This document shows positions 62,284-64,000 of a stretch of 64,000 nucleotides of DNA, piece after piece. The DNA is from CAIXSC01 sp046349915 (GTDB taxonomy: Bacteria > Planctomycetota > Planctomycetia > Pirellulales > Pirellulaceae). Where the stretch lies: assembly GCA_046349915.1 (NCBI GenBank), contig JAXMBL010000005.1:62001-126000 (forward strand), written 5' to 3'. Below the pieces are notes generated by a model. That model made no database searches. It had not been told where the DNA came from and saw only the letters and a program-made list of their open reading frames with translations. How positions within the stretch are numbered: position 1 is the first letter of the stretch; each line of letters begins with the position of its first letter. Position numbers and translations under genes: made by a program.

Positions 62284-64000
62284 GTGAGTCATCGCAACCG
62301 CACGCGTCGCCCCTCGTCCTCCACGCAGCCGCGCCGCTCGCTCCTCAAGTCGCTCGCCAGCCTCTTTGGCGGATCGGACCGCAAGCAAGAACTCAAGTCG
62401 GCCCTGCGTACTCGCCCGCGTCGCTCGGGGCTCGAATCCCTGGAATCGCGCAATCTGATGGCGGTGGTGAACGCGGGCGTGGCCGCCAACAACGGCATCG
62501 TCGACACCTTCGAGTTGGTGCAGACGCCGGGCATGCCTGGCAACGTGGACGTGTACGTCAACGGCGGCTTCACAGGGACTTTGGTCGCGCCGACCGAAAT
62601 CCAGGTCTTGGGCTCGAACGACGACGACATCCTGACCGTCAACAGCACGAACGGCCTGATCGACCTGCCGGGCGGCATCCGCTTCTTCGGCGGCTCGGGC
62701 CAGGACGGCTTGGTGCTGACTCAGACGGGCGGTCCTGAGCGTGAATTGGAACGCGTCGAGCCGGGCTCGAACCCGGGTCAAGGGACCAGCATCATCAGCG
62801 ACGGCGCCGCCGATCAGATCGTGTACTTCGAGGGGCTCGAACCGATTCAGTCGAACGTCCCCGCGGCATCATTCACGATCGCGGCCTTCCCGGCCGCGGC
62901 CAGCATCCTGCAAAGCAACAATGCCATCAACTATTCGGCTCATCCACTCAACAACACCTTCGGTCGCGTGACGATCGACAGCTTCGAGCCGATCGACTTC
63001 CAGAACAAGGGCACGTTGGTGATCGATGCCGGCGCGGGCGACGACGTGATCAACATCGCCAACCCGAACACGCCGACTGGCTTGACGGGCATCACGGTCA
63101 ACGGCGGCTCGCCGGGCGCGAGCGACACGTTGATCGTCGAGGCGATTCCGGGTTCGAATAATGACAACGTACGAGTGCGGCCGACAGCGCAGGGGGCAGG
63201 ATTTGTAGATGCGGACGCTTTCAATCTGCCAACGGTCTCTTACGGGGCGATCGAAGAGATTCGCTTGGTATTGCAGTTCAACGAAGATGATTGGTTTGCG
63301 ATTGATGGCACAACGGGCAACGATCTCTTCCAGGCCTACTTGACCACCACGGCGGGCGCGGCGTCATTCGGCGGCCTCTTTGACCAGGACAATTCCACGG
63401 GTAATGGGCCGTTCACATTGCCCAACATCGTCGTCACGGGCGACAACCCCAATTTCGGGCAAGCAGGTTTCTATAATTTCTTCGGCTTCGGAGGCAGTGA
63501 CGAACTACGCGTTCAAGGCACCAGCAGCGACGAACTGTTCAACATCTCTGATTTTGCCGGCTTATCGAACATCACGCATTCGATCGGCAACACGCCGTTG
63601 AACCAACTGGTTTTCACCGACGCGAACGGGCTCTTCAGCACCACCGCGGTGACGGTCGACATGGGGGCTGGTTCTGACCAAGTGACGGTGGTTCCCGAGT
63701 TGTCGTTCACGAATGTCTTGGGCACTTTCCCGGTCGCCCTGACCTTACAGGGCGGCGGCAGCGACGACCGGTTGTTGATTGACGAGTCGGCTCGCACGGG
63801 CGCGGCGGAGCCTCGCACGTACAACGTGCTGGCCTTGTCGGGCAATAATCAGGACCACAATGGCAACATCACGGGTCAGGACGGCGTCGGCGATTTCACC
63901 CTGGGATTGGTTTACGAGGGCATTGAACAGGTCCAGTTAGTCGGCGACGGCGACGACACGTTAAGCGTGCGCGACGACGGCGGCGACAGCGTCTGGTCGT
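62284..64000 (+). CDS. Large LEPR-XLL-type secreted protein, 3'-truncated by window edge
   Basis: The GTG start at 62284 follows AAGGAG (62270-62275) with an 8-nt spacer; 572 residues are visible and the frame is still open at base 64000. The very basic N-terminus ends in a LEPR-XLL-type motif (LESLESRNLMA, 50-60), matching the export-class N-termini of the giant genes upstream. The rest is beta-rich and acidic with repeated 'GGSGxD', 'DAGAGDDVINI', 'GGGSDDRLLI' and 'GDGDDTLSV' turns, like the Ca2+-binding RTX/haemolysin-type or beta-helix repeats of other large planctomycete surface proteins. No catalytic motif is seen in the visible part. Confidence 0.88.
   Translation, partial: MSHRNRTRRPSSSTQPRRSLLKSLASLFGGSDRKQELKSALRTRPRRSGLESLESRNLMAVVNAGVAANNGIVDTFELVQTPGMPGNVDVYVNGGFTGTLVAPTEIQVLGSNDDDILTVNSTNGLIDLPGGIRFFGGSGQDGLVLTQTGGPERELERVEPGSNPGQGTSIISDGAADQIVYFEGLEPIQSNVPAASFTIAAFPAAASILQSNNAINYSAHPLNNTFGRVTIDSFEPIDFQNKGTLVIDAGAGDDVINIANPNTPTGLTGITVNGGSPGASDTLIVEAIPGSNNDNVRVRPTAQGAGFVDADAFNLPTVSYGAIEEIRLVLQFNEDDWFAIDGTTGNDLFQAYLTTTAGAASFGGLFDQDNSTGNGPFTLPNIVVTGDNPNFGQAGFYNFFGFGGSDELRVQGTSSDELFNISDFAGLSNITHSIGNTPLNQLVFTDANGLFSTTAVTVDMGAGSDQVTVVPELSFTNVLGTFPVALTLQGGGSDDRLLIDESARTGAAEPRTYNVLALSGNNQDHNGNITGQDGVGDFTLGLVYEGIEQVQLVGDGDDTLSVRDDGGDSVWS

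Overview
The window looks like a chromosomal segment of a member of the Planctomycetota, probably Pirellulales-like. The indications are GC-rich coding sequence with Arg-rich, RBS-preceded starts, four very large secreted or surface proteins of which three show an Arg-rich N-terminus ending in a LEPR-XLL-type motif, dockerin-like C-termini with no cohesin nearby, GEVED modules, a Tat-exported DUF1501 protein, and intergenic DNA full of short palindromes. The lineage is inferred from gene content; no rRNA or tRNA gene was seen.

Region 1 (1-47071) is almost entirely three head-to-tail giant genes on the plus strand. The first (1-14946, cut at the left edge) and second (15082-34041, 6319 aa) are paralogues. 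They share a right-handed beta-helix-like region, PPC-type beta-sandwiches, a conserved 'DDIIIGFAERGEMVT' block, a repeated ~90-aa module with an FEFD core that I cannot name, GEVED, cadherin/VCBS-like arrays and a dockerin. The second also shows an N-terminal metzincin-type protease (HEIGHTLGMEH). The third (34610-47071, 4153 aa) has another architecture: CARDB, GEVED, a BNR/sortilin-like propeller, 19 tandem ~110-aa Ig-like repeats with an almost perfect 330-bp DNA period, five Calx-beta domains, a golvesin-like domain and a dockerin. A fourth protein of this export class begins at 62284 and runs off the right edge.

Region 2 (47292-61369) holds ordinary-sized genes: a NarL-type response regulator overlapping an enolase-superfamily enzyme by 4 nt; an RlmI-type 23S rRNA methyltransferase (minus); a secreted CehA/McbA-like PHP protein (minus) with an altered metal motif; an AddA/RecB-like helicase-nuclease; a likely operon of a gamma-glutamylcyclotransferase-like protein, a secreted alpha-rich protein and an HpcH/HpaI aldolase; a DUF1501 protein; and a zinc-ribbon membrane protein.

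The gaps in region 2 are the second notable feature. They hold at least five kinds of palindromic or hairpin repeats: two 117-bp copies of a 31-bp perfect hairpin bracketing the PHP/helicase pair, a tandem 85-bp REP pair with a GTAG flank plus a third copy 9.3 kb away, a GCAA-loop palindrome whose GTAG overlaps a stop codon, a GTAC-flanked palindrome cluster, and a GTAGGCGGC hairpin. A G-quadruplex-type tract and 10-bp-phased short repeats are also present. This resembles a REP/BIME landscape; no RAYT transposase is encoded in the window.
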